64,000 nucleotides of DNA from Chryseosolibacter sp035628595 (GTDB taxonomy: Bacteria; Bacteroidota; Bacteroidia; Cytophagales; Cyclobacteriaceae). Numbering within the stretch: position 1 is the stretch's first letter; every line of letters begins with the position of its first letter. Shown one piece after another: positions 16,565 to 24,316 of the stretch. Below the pieces are notes generated by a model. The model had not been told where the DNA came from, did no database searches, and was given only the letters and a program-made list of their open reading frames with translations. The stretch is from contig DASPJN010000074.1 in NCBI GenBank assembly GCA_035628595.1, positions 18,545 to 82,544 on the forward strand, read 5' to 3'. A program made the position numbers and the translations under genes.

Positions 16565-18145
16565 TCAGAACTTTCTGATGGTAAACTCGACACGACGGTT
16601 CATCTTTCGTGTTTCTTCGGAGTCATTGCTTGCGATTGGTCTGGTACCGCCATATCCTTTGCCAGTAATTCGCTTCGAATCAATTCCTTCGGACACGAGA
16701 TATTCTTTGACACTGTTCACACGTTCCTGCGATAAATGAACATTGTCCTGATGAACACCGCGGCTGTCTGTGTGTCCGGCGAGCTCGATTTTCACTCTGG
16801 GATTTTCACGAAGAAATGAAACAACGACATTCAACTCATCAAACGATTCTGGCAACAAGTCTGCTTTTCCCTGTTCAAAAAGAACGTTTTGCAAATTGAC
16901 TGTAGTTCCTATCGCAATAGGTTGAAGTTTGAAGTTTACCTCGAGCGTCTCTCCTTCGCGCAGGCGCGCATCAACTTTTTGATGTACACTGACGTAACCA
17001 GGAGCATCAACCTGGATGGTGTAGCTATCGGGACGATCAAGGGTTACGTTGTATTTTCCGTCAGGTGATTCAATAATGTTCTTCTCCGGAAGTCCGATTG
17101 ACGACATGATCTGGATTCGACCTTTAACAAGTACGCTCGTTTTCGCATCGACGATCACGCCCTTTAGTGAGACGCCAGTCTTTTCATCCGGTGTCTCCAC
17201 GGTTGCATTGGTGTACTGTACCGAATCCAACGATTCCACCGAATCAATACTGACAATATTTTGATCATTCCGATATTGATGCATCTTAACGTCACTGTAT
17301 CCATCACTACTCGTCGTCGACGTCAATATGTAGTACCCGCTAGCAGCATAATCGCGGTAGAACAACTCCCGTCCTTCTGAATTAACGACGGCTCCTAAGT
17401 TGACAGGTGGCGACCAGCTGCGCCAACTCTCATCGAGCCGGGTTGTCGCAAACACGTCGAAACTACCAAAGCCTTTGCGACCATTTGTGGAAAAGTAAAG
17501 CGTTTTACCGTCGCTACTTAAAGAAGGAGTGAGTTCCTGGAAACTCGTATTGATCGTTGTGCCGAGGTTACGTGGTTCCGTCCACTTGCCACCGTCGTTA
17601 ATTGACACGTAAAGATCTTCGACGCCCGTCGTTCCATATGTTTCGGCAGAAAATACAAACACTGTCTGATCCGCATTGAAACACCCCGAGGTGAGCAGCG
17701 ACCTGTTCATGTAATATGGAATAGTAATGTTCTTTGGTCTAGACCAACCGTTGTTAGTCTTTTGCGCAATTGCTATACCTTGGGTTTTAGCACGATTTTC
17801 ATTTGCATGGTAGTGGCTCAGCAGAAATAACTGATTTCCATCAGGAGAGACAGCGCCAACGGCATTGTAAGAAAAATCGTTGATTTCGTTTCCGGCGTGA
17901 ATTGGTGAAGACCAACCGTCGCCCAACCTTGTACAAAACCAGATATCGCCCGGATCTCTCTTGCCGCCGGCATTCGAGGGGTGGTTTGCGATCGTAAGAA
18001 ACAGCGTATTGCCATCGGGCGAGATGATTGGATTCAATTCATCCAAGGGAGAGTTGATTCGTTCGAACGATGATGCCTGAGACGGCGTCTGAGCTTCAGC
18101 CTGACCGATGATGAAAGCCAACACAAACCCGATAATGACACGCAT
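16565..18145 (-). CDS. OmpA-family protein with WD40-like (PD40) repeats
   Basis: A 526-residue exported protein. After signal peptide MRVIIGFVLAFIIGQAEA comes a beta-propeller-like part with repeated SPDGNTLFL/SSDGKTLYFST segments (PD40-type), then a carboxypeptidase-regulatory-like domain (GVIVDAKTSVLVKGRIQI...), and a C-terminal OmpA domain (about 425-526) with the peptidoglycan-binding signature GHTDSRG and NRRVEF. It is likely an outer-membrane-linked cell-envelope protein, as is common in Bacteroidota. The frame can open at a TTG seven codons earlier; the ATG at 18145 precedes the signal peptide. Confidence 0.9.
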   Translation of the reverse strand: MRVIIGFVLAFIIGQAEAQTPSQASSFERINSPLDELNPIISPDGNTLFLTIANHPSNAGGKRDPGDIWFCTRLGDGWSSPIHAGNEINDFSYNAVGAVSPDGNQLFLLSHYHANENRAKTQGIAIAQKTNNGWSRPKNITIPYYMNRSLLTSGCFNADQTVFVFSAETYGTTGVEDLYVSINDGGKWTEPRNLGTTINTSFQELTPSLSSDGKTLYFSTNGRKGFGSFDVFATTRLDESWRSWSPPVNLGAVVNSEGRELFYRDYAASGYYILTSTTSSDGYSDVKMHQYRNDQNIVSIDSVESLDSVQYTNATVETPDEKTGVSLKGVIVDAKTSVLVKGRIQIMSSIGLPEKNIIESPDGKYNVTLDRPDSYTIQVDAPGYVSVHQKVDARLREGETLEVNFKLQPIAIGTTVNLQNVLFEQGKADLLPESFDELNVVVSFLRENPRVKIELAGHTDSRGVHQDNVHLSQERVNSVKEYLVSEGIDSKRITGKGYGGTRPIASNDSEETRKMNRRVEFTIRKF

Positions 18146-18175
18146 TCCTGAAAATATTAATCGCAAATATAGATT

Positions 18176-18790
18176 TTAAAACGATGTGCCGGTTGTTGGC
18201 ATCTTGCTCACCCAGCGGTTTTCCTTTAGAAAAAACCGCCAGGGTAACAACGCGTCTTCCCCTGCATAGTCGATTCCAATTCTCGGACCGGCGACAATGT
18301 TCCTGGATGCAATTTTGTAGCCAATATCTTCAATCCAAACTTCGTTTCCCAACAGCGATTTTCCATTTAGCTTTCGATCGATACCCAAAGACTTCGTTAA
18401 TTTACCCGGGCCGGACGTGAGTTGAATTGGTTTTGTGATGCCAGGTCGACGTTCACTCATGATCGATTCGCCCTGAATAGGCTCGAGCGCCCGGATAAGT
18501 ATCGCCTCTGGTACATCCTTCTTATTGGTGACCACATTGAAGAGGTGATGCATGCCATAACAGAGATAGACGTAGCTGAATCCACCCTCTTCAAACATAA
18601 TCGCATTTCGGTTGGTTTGCCTTTTTTGATAGGCGTGGCAGCCGCGTTCCGTCCAGGAATACGCCTCAGTTTCAACGATGATACCTCCGGTTAACATATT
18701 ATTAACATTTGTAAACAACGCTTTTCCCAGAAGATCGCGGGCAATTTTTATGACATTGGTGCGCTGATAAAATTCCGGCGGTAACTTCAT
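18176..18790 (-). CDS. DNA-3-methyladenine glycosylase (AAG/MPG type)
   Basis: Removes alkylated purines from DNA in base-excision repair. The 204-residue product starts LPPEFYQR and has the family motifs ARDLLGK, the catalytic ETEAY (40-44), GRNAIM-equivalent TNRNAIMFEEGG, YVYLCYGMHHLFNVV and RALEP. The open frame extends 19 codons upstream, but the ATG at 18790 matches family N-termini. It is upstream of the OmpA-type gene on the same strand with a 30-base gap. Confidence 0.93.
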   Translation of the reverse strand: MKLPPEFYQRTNVIKIARDLLGKALFTNVNNMLTGGIIVETEAYSWTERGCHAYQKRQTNRNAIMFEEGGFSYVYLCYGMHHLFNVVTNKKDVPEAILIRALEPIQGESIMSERRPGITKPIQLTSGPGKLTKSLGIDRKLNGKSLLGNEVWIEDIGYKIASRNIVAGPRIGIDYAGEDALLPWRFFLKENRWVSKMPTTGTSF

Positions 18791-18832
18791 GAACAATTTT
18801 TTCTGCGAATGAAAGGTTTTCCTAAATTTGAT

Positions 18833-18840
18833 CCCTCTAA
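18833..18840 (+). promoter_or_regulatory. candidate -7 promoter box for the DUF2911 gene
   Basis: TAAATTTG matches TAnnTTTG and lies 28 bases before the ATG at 18868, in a divergent spacer. No clear -33 partner was found. Confidence 0.45.
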
Positions 18841-18867
18841 CTAACAACTAACTAAACAAATTCCACA

Positions 18868-19719
18868 ATGAAAAAATCTATATTACTCATGGGAATGCTT
18901 GTAATCGGTTTCCTGACACAAGCACAGATACAAGTTCCATCGGCGAGCCCGGCAGGTTCCGTATCAACAACGGTGGGACTAACAGATATTAAGATTGACT
19001 ATTTCAGACCGCGCGTAAAAGGCAGAACAATTTTTGGCGATGGTGCAGCAGCACTCGTACCGTATGGATCAATCTGGAGAACTGGTGCAAACAGCGGTAC
19101 TAAGATCAGCTTCTCTACTGACGTGAAAGTTGAAGGCATCGAGGTTCCTAAAGGTGAGTATCTGATTTTTACATGGCCAGGCGCTAGTGAATGGACAATC
19201 GCTTTGTACAAAGACGTCAGCCTGGGTGGAAATACGGGGAAGTATGATAAAGCACAGGAAGCAGCCAACTTCAAAGTAAAACCGGAAAAGCTTACCGAAA
19301 AAGTTGAAACGTTGACGATTAACATCGGAGACATTGCTGATGATAACAAGTCTGCCAAAGTTCAAATCGCGTGGGAAAACACATCGGTGAAATTCAATGT
19401 TGGCGTTGATTATGATGCGCTTGTGATGAAGTCAATTGAGCAGAATACGAAAGTAAATCCTTACAATTATTTCCAGGCGGCCGTTTACTATCTTGAAAAC
19501 GGAAAAGATCTTAACAAGGCGCTTGAATGGGTTAACATTGCTGTAAAAGAGGCGAACGCTCCTTTCTGGATGTTACACCAGAAAGCAAAAATTCAGAAAG
19601 CACTTGGCGACAAGAAAGGTGCTGCAGAAACCGCCACTGCTTCTCTTGAAGGTGCCAAGAAAGCTGAAAACAGAGATTATCAGATGATGAATGAAGACCT
19701 TATCAAGTCATTGAAGTAA
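18868..19719 (+). CDS. DUF2911 domain-containing exported protein
   Basis: The 283-residue protein has signal peptide MKKSILLMGMLVIGFLTQAQ, a DUF2911 domain (about 25-170, with IDYFRPRVKGRTIFGD and WRTGANSGTKISFSTD), and a helical C-terminal part (about 190-283) that looks like tetratricopeptide repeats. The domain's role is not known; it is frequent in Bacteroidota. It is a single gene with its own candidate promoter and a terminator. Confidence 0.9.
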   Translation: MKKSILLMGMLVIGFLTQAQIQVPSASPAGSVSTTVGLTDIKIDYFRPRVKGRTIFGDGAAALVPYGSIWRTGANSGTKISFSTDVKVEGIEVPKGEYLIFTWPGASEWTIALYKDVSLGGNTGKYDKAQEAANFKVKPEKLTEKVETLTINIGDIADDNKSAKVQIAWENTSVKFNVGVDYDALVMKSIEQNTKVNPYNYFQAAVYYLENGKDLNKALEWVNIAVKEANAPFWMLHQKAKIQKALGDKKGAAETATASLEGAKKAENRDYQMMNEDLIKSLK

Positions 19720-19740
19720 TTTCATGCTTGCTTATACACG

Positions 19741-19772
19741 AAGAGCTGTCGTAAATTGACAGCTCTTTTGTT
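19741..19772 (+). terminator. intrinsic terminator between convergent genes
   Basis: A 10-bp stem, AAGAGCTGTC (19741-19750) and GACAGCTCTT (19758-19767), with a seven-base loop is followed by a T-rich run. It serves the DUF2911 gene; A-rich sequence on the other side is weak for the opposite direction. Confidence 0.82.
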
Positions 19773-19789
19773 TTGTAGCGGCTTGTGTT

Positions 19790-20620
19790 TTACTCGATCT
19801 CATCGAAGGTGTTGCCCTTTTTGATATCACCTGTTTCGTATCCTTTTTTGAACCAATACATGCGTTGCGCTGAAGTGCCATGCGTGAATGCATCAGGCAC
19901 GACATATCCCTGTGACTGTTGCTGAAGCTTGTCATCGCCGATTGCGTTGGCTGCCCGTAACGCTTCTTCAATATCTCCGTCTTCGAGAATCTGCTCATTA
20001 CGTTGCGTATGATGCGCCCACACTCCTGCGTAGAAGTCTGCCTGAAGCTCAAGCGCAACAGAAAGCTTATTGCCATCCTTTTCACCGAGTTGACGTCTCG
20101 CCTGTTGGACTTTCCCGGAAGTACCGAGCAGATTTTGTACATGATGCCCGACCTCGTGTGCAACAACATACGCCATTGCGAAATCGCCTGACGCACCGAA
20201 GCGAGAACTTAACAAATCATAGAAGCTTAAATCGATATAAACTTTGCTGTCGAGCGGACAATAGAACGGTCCTGTCGCCGCGCTTGCGAAACCACATCCA
20301 GATTGAGCGTTTTGTGTAAAGAGTACCAACCTTGGTTCTGAGTAATCTGCCCCGAATTCTTCATGAAAAATTTGATTCCAAACCATCTCAGTCTCATTCA
20401 GCACCACACTGACGAACTGAGCCTTTTCATCTTCCAACGGAGAGCTTGTGCTGCTTCCTGAAGATGGAGAACCGACGTTAAGATTCTCGAGTGGATTACC
20501 ACCGAATAACAATGAGAGGATAACAACGACAATGCCTCCAATTCCACCACCAATTGCAAGGCCGCCCATGCCTCGCCTGTCTTCAACATTTCCACTTCCC
20601 TGCCTGCCGCGCCATCTCAT
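19790..20620 (-). CDS. neutral zinc metallopeptidase (YpfJ family)
   Basis: A 276-residue membrane-anchored protein with a short basic N-terminus, one glycine-rich hydrophobic segment (about 19-41) and a peptidase domain carrying HEVGHH (His155, Glu156, His159). Family traits FGADYSEPRLVLF, SGCGFASAATGPFYCP and LELQADFYAGVW are present; the glutamate or aspartate of the last motif is the likely third zinc ligand. The substrate of these putative peptidases is not established. It is convergent with DUF2911. Confidence 0.92.
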   Translation of the reverse strand: MRWRGRQGSGNVEDRRGMGGLAIGGGIGGIVVVILSLLFGGNPLENLNVGSPSSGSSTSSPLEDEKAQFVSVVLNETEMVWNQIFHEEFGADYSEPRLVLFTQNAQSGCGFASAATGPFYCPLDSKVYIDLSFYDLLSSRFGASGDFAMAYVVAHEVGHHVQNLLGTSGKVQQARRQLGEKDGNKLSVALELQADFYAGVWAHHTQRNEQILEDGDIEEALRAANAIGDDKLQQQSQGYVVPDAFTHGTSAQRMYWFKKGYETGDIKKGNTFDEIE

Positions 20621-20683
20621 ATGACTTATTGTTTTGAGAAATTTTAAAAAAGGCTATGCCACTTAACCAACAGTCGGCGCACG

Positions 20684-21565
20684 CTAGCCGTAATGATTTA
20701 TAAGATTCGCTATAACATTATACGGCGACCGAACAACAGAACCATGTTGCGCGCCTTCCGGAAATTCCAGCTCATCAGAAGCGTCTTCCCAATGTTTCAG
20801 GTCGATGGAGCGCACCAATCCAAGCTGATTAACTTTATACTTGTCGAAATAAACCAGCCATTCATTATTAAGTTTGATTGCAGAAGGTCCTTCCGCCCAA
20901 TAATGTTGCGATGTAATGGGTTCGCTTGCTTTTCCAAATGAAAACGGCGAAAGTCCCGAGGCAAAGCGAATATTTTTTTGCGGCGGCATAAGCGTCTCGT
21001 TTTTCAGAAAAAGTAAATATCCGTCATCTGCCTTTATGATGTTCCCGTCAATTGAATTAAAACCGCCGTCATAGAGTAACTTTGTTTCGCTGAAAGTCCT
21101 GAAGTCTTTTGTCAAGACGTAATACAGACGGTGGTTGTATCCATCGTCGCCGTAAGGTTGGGTCTCAGGAAAATGTCCGTCAATCGTGGACGACCAATGG
21201 ATAATGTACACTTCAGCCTTCTCATAAAAAAAGATTTCGGGAGCCCAGCAGTTCCGCGCATTTTCTACATGTTCCATCACAGGCAAATACTCTTGCGACG
21301 ACCAGCGTATCAAATCTTGCGAATGCGCATAACCGATCCCACGCTCATTCCAGCCGACAGTCCAGACCAGATGGTAGTTGCCATCCATGCCATAGATAAC
21401 ACAAGGATCGCGCATGATACATTCGACACCTATCAATGGGCGAAGAACAGGCGCATCATTGTTAATCGCGCGCCAGCGGTATCCATCAGTGCTTGTGGCG
21501 AGATGAAGTCCATCTCCATGCCCCTTGAAATAACAAAACACCAACTCCTCCATGAAATAGGTCAT
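20684..21565 (-). CDS. glycoside hydrolase of the GH43-like five-bladed propeller fold
   Basis: The 293-residue protein lacks a signal peptide. It has the motif pattern of GH43/GH32-like enzymes: an Asp in the MRDPCV motif, WAPEIFFYE, SIDGNIIK and the general-acid-like AEGPSAIK. Substrates of this branch are usually arabinosides or other plant oligosaccharides, but a specific one cannot be read. It follows an SDR gene on the same strand (84-base gap), which suggests a small sugar-related pair. It could also be a non-hydrolytic member of the fold. Confidence 0.8.
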   Translation of the reverse strand: MTYFMEELVFCYFKGHGDGLHLATSTDGYRWRAINNDAPVLRPLIGVECIMRDPCVIYGMDGNYHLVWTVGWNERGIGYAHSQDLIRWSSQEYLPVMEHVENARNCWAPEIFFYEKAEVYIIHWSSTIDGHFPETQPYGDDGYNHRLYYVLTKDFRTFSETKLLYDGGFNSIDGNIIKADDGYLLFLKNETLMPPQKNIRFASGLSPFSFGKASEPITSQHYWAEGPSAIKLNNEWLVYFDKYKVNQLGLVRSIDLKHWEDASDELEFPEGAQHGSVVRSPYNVIANLINHYG

Positions 21566-21649
21566 TGCATCAAAAGAATGATGCCCGATAGAATTGTTAA
21601 GACGCTAAACAATAATCGAAATAAATTTCGAAGGGCTGCGCCGGAATAA

Positions 21650-22459
21650 CTAGCCGTTGTCTTCAAATCCGGGATAAAGCAGCATACCGCCATCAACAAA
21701 CAAGGTTATGCCGGTGACGTACTCGGAATCGTCGGACGCGAGCCAAACGGCAGCCCCTCCAATGTCTTCCGCCTCGCCGATTCTTTTTTGTGGAATGAGT
21801 TTCAATAAATTTTTATAAGCAGCGGGTTTTTGCCAGGCGGCGTGGTTGATCGGTGTGCGAATCGCACCGGGACCGATGCTGTTGATACGAATCTTTTGGG
21901 AAGCATACTCCTGCGCTATGGTTTTCATCATCATCATGACACCACCTTTCGATGCGGCATAATTTGCATGTCCTGCCCATGGTATAACTTCGTGTACGGA
22001 ACTGATGCAGATTATTTTGCCGGCAGATTTTGATCTCGAAGGATCGACGCCTCTTCTTAAAAATTCTTTAATCGCTTCGCGCGCACACAGAAATTGTCCA
22101 GTCAGGTTGATATCAATTACATGATTCCATTGATCGAGTGTCATTTCATGAAAGCTTGCATCATTTTGTAGTCCCGCATTGTTGATCAGGATATCGATGG
22201 TTCCGTAGCGATCAATTGTTTCATTGAACATCCGTTTAACATCCTCTTCCTTGCTCACGTCCGCTTTGCAAACAAATCCACTTCCGCCAATATTCTCGAT
22301 TTCGGCAAGAATGCGTTTGGCTTTATCCTCGCTGCTTGAATAGTTAATCACAACAGTCGCAGCGTCTTTGGCGAGCGCTTTTGCAATTCCGGCACCGATG
22401 CCTGAGCTTGCACCCGTGACGATCGCTATTTGATTTCTAAGTTTTCCTGCGTTGATCAT
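21650..22459 (-). CDS. short-chain dehydrogenase/reductase (glucose 1-dehydrogenase-like)
   Basis: A classical NAD(P)-dependent SDR of 269 residues. The nucleotide-binding TGASSGIG is at 15-22, NNAG at 93-96, the catalytic Ser at 153 or 154, Tyr167 and Lys171 in YAASK. The C-terminus (WLASDDSEYVTGITLFVDGG) is typical of the glucose 1-dehydrogenase and 3-ketoacyl reductase group. The substrate is uncertain; the GH43-like gene downstream makes a sugar plausible. Confidence 0.92.
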   Translation of the reverse strand: MINAGKLRNQIAIVTGASSGIGAGIAKALAKDAATVVINYSSSEDKAKRILAEIENIGGSGFVCKADVSKEEDVKRMFNETIDRYGTIDILINNAGLQNDASFHEMTLDQWNHVIDINLTGQFLCAREAIKEFLRRGVDPSRSKSAGKIICISSVHEVIPWAGHANYAASKGGVMMMMKTIAQEYASQKIRINSIGPGAIRTPINHAAWQKPAAYKNLLKLIPQKRIGEAEDIGGAAVWLASDDSEYVTGITLFVDGGMLLYPGFEDNG

Positions 22460-22602
22460 GTGGAAAGTTTGAACAATTTAAGATTTAAAGAAGAGCGCGT
22501 GATGACCTTAGACAATTTCTACAAAAACAATTGACCGACCGCATCATGATCAGTTTACTAGAGTGTTTCACCGATATGTAATGCAAACCTCGGTTGTCGA
22601 AC

Positions 22603-22785
22603 CTAGACTTTTGGTTGCCGTGAACCTTCAGTGGAAGTTCCGTCCTGGTGGCCGGCGTTTCCCTGTCGGCTTCCTCCCCCGCCGCTCTTGGACGCACTCG
22701 ACGTCCTGGATGGCCTCCGGCGGCTGTGAGCTGCATTCGTTGGTCTGCTCGCCTCTTTTGATTTTTTGGTCATTGTTATTCCCAT
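22603..22785 (-). CDS. candidate small basic low-complexity protein
   Basis: A 60-residue frame rich in Ser, Gly, Arg and Lys (for example SRRRPSRTSSASKSGGGG) with an ATG preceded by GAGGA-like purines. A second ATG four codons on is also possible. It has no recognised domain and resembles small disordered basic proteins. GC content is higher here than around it. It may not be a real gene. Confidence 0.4.
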   Translation of the reverse strand: MGITMTKKSKEASRPTNAAHSRRRPSRTSSASKSGGGGSRQGNAGHQDGTSTEGSRQPKV

Positions 22786-22832
22786 AGTCCTCTAGGGTAA
22801 AAAAATACGCGCCTGAAGTCTGAGGACTGACC

Positions 22833-23372
22833 TTACCGGTTGACCCGAATAATTTTTTTCGGCTTTTTGAAACGCTCTAGTGAAGCCATTTCGTTGGAAA
22901 CCTTTTCCTCCCATTGCGCTTGTTTCGATCGCAATGACCCGTGTAGGGTCTCCGCATCGTAACGTATATCCGCTTCGTTACTCTCTTCAAGTAAATGGCG
23001 TACAGCCGCGTTGATCTTACTTACATCTTTCACCCCTTCCGACTTAAGCTGATGAATTCTTTTCCGGATCTTCCTGGCGTAGAGCTCAGCAATGTCAAAG
23101 TGTAGCTGCTCGTGAGCTAGTAATGACCGGGACTTTTCGGTGGCCCATGATTGCTCGCGGTCGAAGTATGCGTGCACGTCATAAAACGCTTCGCCGCCGA
23201 CAAGGTATGGCTTGGCTTTGATTTGTACGAAAGTGCCGGCATCCCCCTTTGAAACTGGTGTTGGTTTCCCCTGAAAATCATCCCACGTGAGTCGATAGTA
23301 CTCATTCCACTCAAGCAACTGTGCAGAACTCAGGTAGGGCGAAATCAATAGAAACAATACCAAGAGCTTCAT
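22833..23372 (-). CDS. DUF922 protein, putative secreted zinc protease
   Basis: The 179-residue product has a signal peptide (MKLLVLFLLISPYLSSA) and a DUF922 domain with the metal-binding-like motif HEQLHFD (His87, Glu88, His91). It begins with LTWDDFQGKP, a common start of this domain. The frame runs 13 codons upstream, but the ATG at 23372 precedes the signal peptide. Family members are predicted metallo-peptidases; activity has not been shown here. Confidence 0.85.
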   Translation of the reverse strand: MKLLVLFLLISPYLSSAQLLEWNEYYRLTWDDFQGKPTPVSKGDAGTFVQIKAKPYLVGGEAFYDVHAYFDREQSWATEKSRSLLAHEQLHFDIAELYARKIRKRIHQLKSEGVKDVSKINAAVRHLLEESNEADIRYDAETLHGSLRSKQAQWEEKVSNEMASLERFKKPKKIIRVNR

Positions 23373-23440
23373 AGAAATTAAAAAAGCCTGGTAGGCCAAA
23401 ACGCATGCCACTTAAAGCAGCGCGGGAATCGAATCGAAGA

Positions 23441-23596
23441 TTATCTTTTCTTTTGGGAGGCGCCGTACTGCAATCCATTGTAATAGGAGTGCTTCTTTTT
23501 GTTCAATCTTGCGTTACACGATTTTGCTGGTCCACATGAAGTGATAAGAATGGAAATTGCTACCAACAGCAGGAGTAGTCGTGAGGTTTTTTGCAT
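23441..23596 (-). CDS. small lipoprotein (51 residues)
   Basis: Read by eye because it is short. The product has a basic N-terminus, a leucine-rich hydrophobic core and a lipobox ending in TSCGPAKSC, then a basic tail (LNKKKHSYYNGLQYG). The complete lipoprotein signal in 51 residues makes it convincing. It is upstream of the DUF922 gene on the same strand, 68 bases away, and may be co-transcribed. Confidence 0.65.
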   Translation of the reverse strand: MQKTSRLLLLLVAISILITSCGPAKSCNARLNKKKHSYYNGLQYGASQKKR

Positions 23597-23736
23597 AGGT
23601 AGATAAAAGTAAAACATTTCGGCGAAAACAGTCGCTTCCTACCGGAAAAATATTTCATCTGCCGGCTTGATCTATTATTACGTAAATTGGGCTGAAAGGC
23701 ACTAGAAGCCGCGAAAAGGGTCTGGTGTTTGCTTTG

Positions 23737-23744
23737 TATTTTTG
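23737..23744 (+). promoter_or_regulatory. candidate -7 promoter box for the YceI-sensor cluster
   Basis: TATTTTTG matches TAnnTTTG and lies 14 bases before the ATG at 23759, the first gene of the plus-strand cluster. No clear -33 box is visible. Confidence 0.4.
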
Positions 23745-23758
23745 CCAATAAGAAATTA

Positions 23759-24316
23759 ATGTCTAAACAATTAAGAATTTTATTTTTTCTGGTGCTCATG
23801 CTCTCGGCACTGCCGGGTCGTTCTCAGGATAATATTTTCCAGGTCACAGCAGGCACAATTCATTTTAAATCCGATGCGCCATTAGAGCTAATAGAGGCAT
23901 CGTCAAATGACCTGAAAGGACTTATCAACTTTACTTCGGGTAGTTTTGCTTTTAGCGTTTCCGTCAATTCGTTTCAGGGATTTAACAGCAGTCTTCAACG
24001 GGAACATTTCAACGAGAATTACATGGAATCGGAAAAATTTCCAAAGGCTACTTTCACAGGAAAGATTATCGAAACCGTGGATCTGGCGACCGAAGGTGAC
24101 GTGACAATCCGCGCAAAGGGCAAACTGAACATTCATGGTATAGAGCAGGAAAGAATTATCCGCTCTACGATCAACGTGAAGGGAAATAAACTGACGATCA
24201 AGTCCACATTTACCGTTTTGCTCCAGGAACATAATATCACAATTCCAAAGGTGGTTCAGCAAAAAATTGCTGAAGAGATATATGTAACCATCGACGCTAC
24301 AGCTGAAAAGAAATGA
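23759..24316 (+). CDS. YceI family protein (periplasmic lipid-binding)
   Basis: A 185-residue exported protein with signal peptide MSKQLRILFFLVLMLSALPGRSQ and a YceI domain, a lipocalin-like barrel that binds isoprenoid chains in characterised members. Landmarks are HFKSDAPLELIEA, REHFNENYMESEKFPKATFTG and GKLNIHGIEQERI. The frame opens earlier at 23729; the ATG at 23759 is preferred. Its TGA overlaps the ATG of the sensor kinase gene by four bases, so the two are translationally coupled. A second YceI gene lies at 29612. Confidence 0.9.
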   Translation: MSKQLRILFFLVLMLSALPGRSQDNIFQVTAGTIHFKSDAPLELIEASSNDLKGLINFTSGSFAFSVSVNSFQGFNSSLQREHFNENYMESEKFPKATFTGKIIETVDLATEGDVTIRAKGKLNIHGIEQERIIRSTINVKGNKLTIKSTFTVLLQEHNITIPKVVQQKIAEEIYVTIDATAEKK

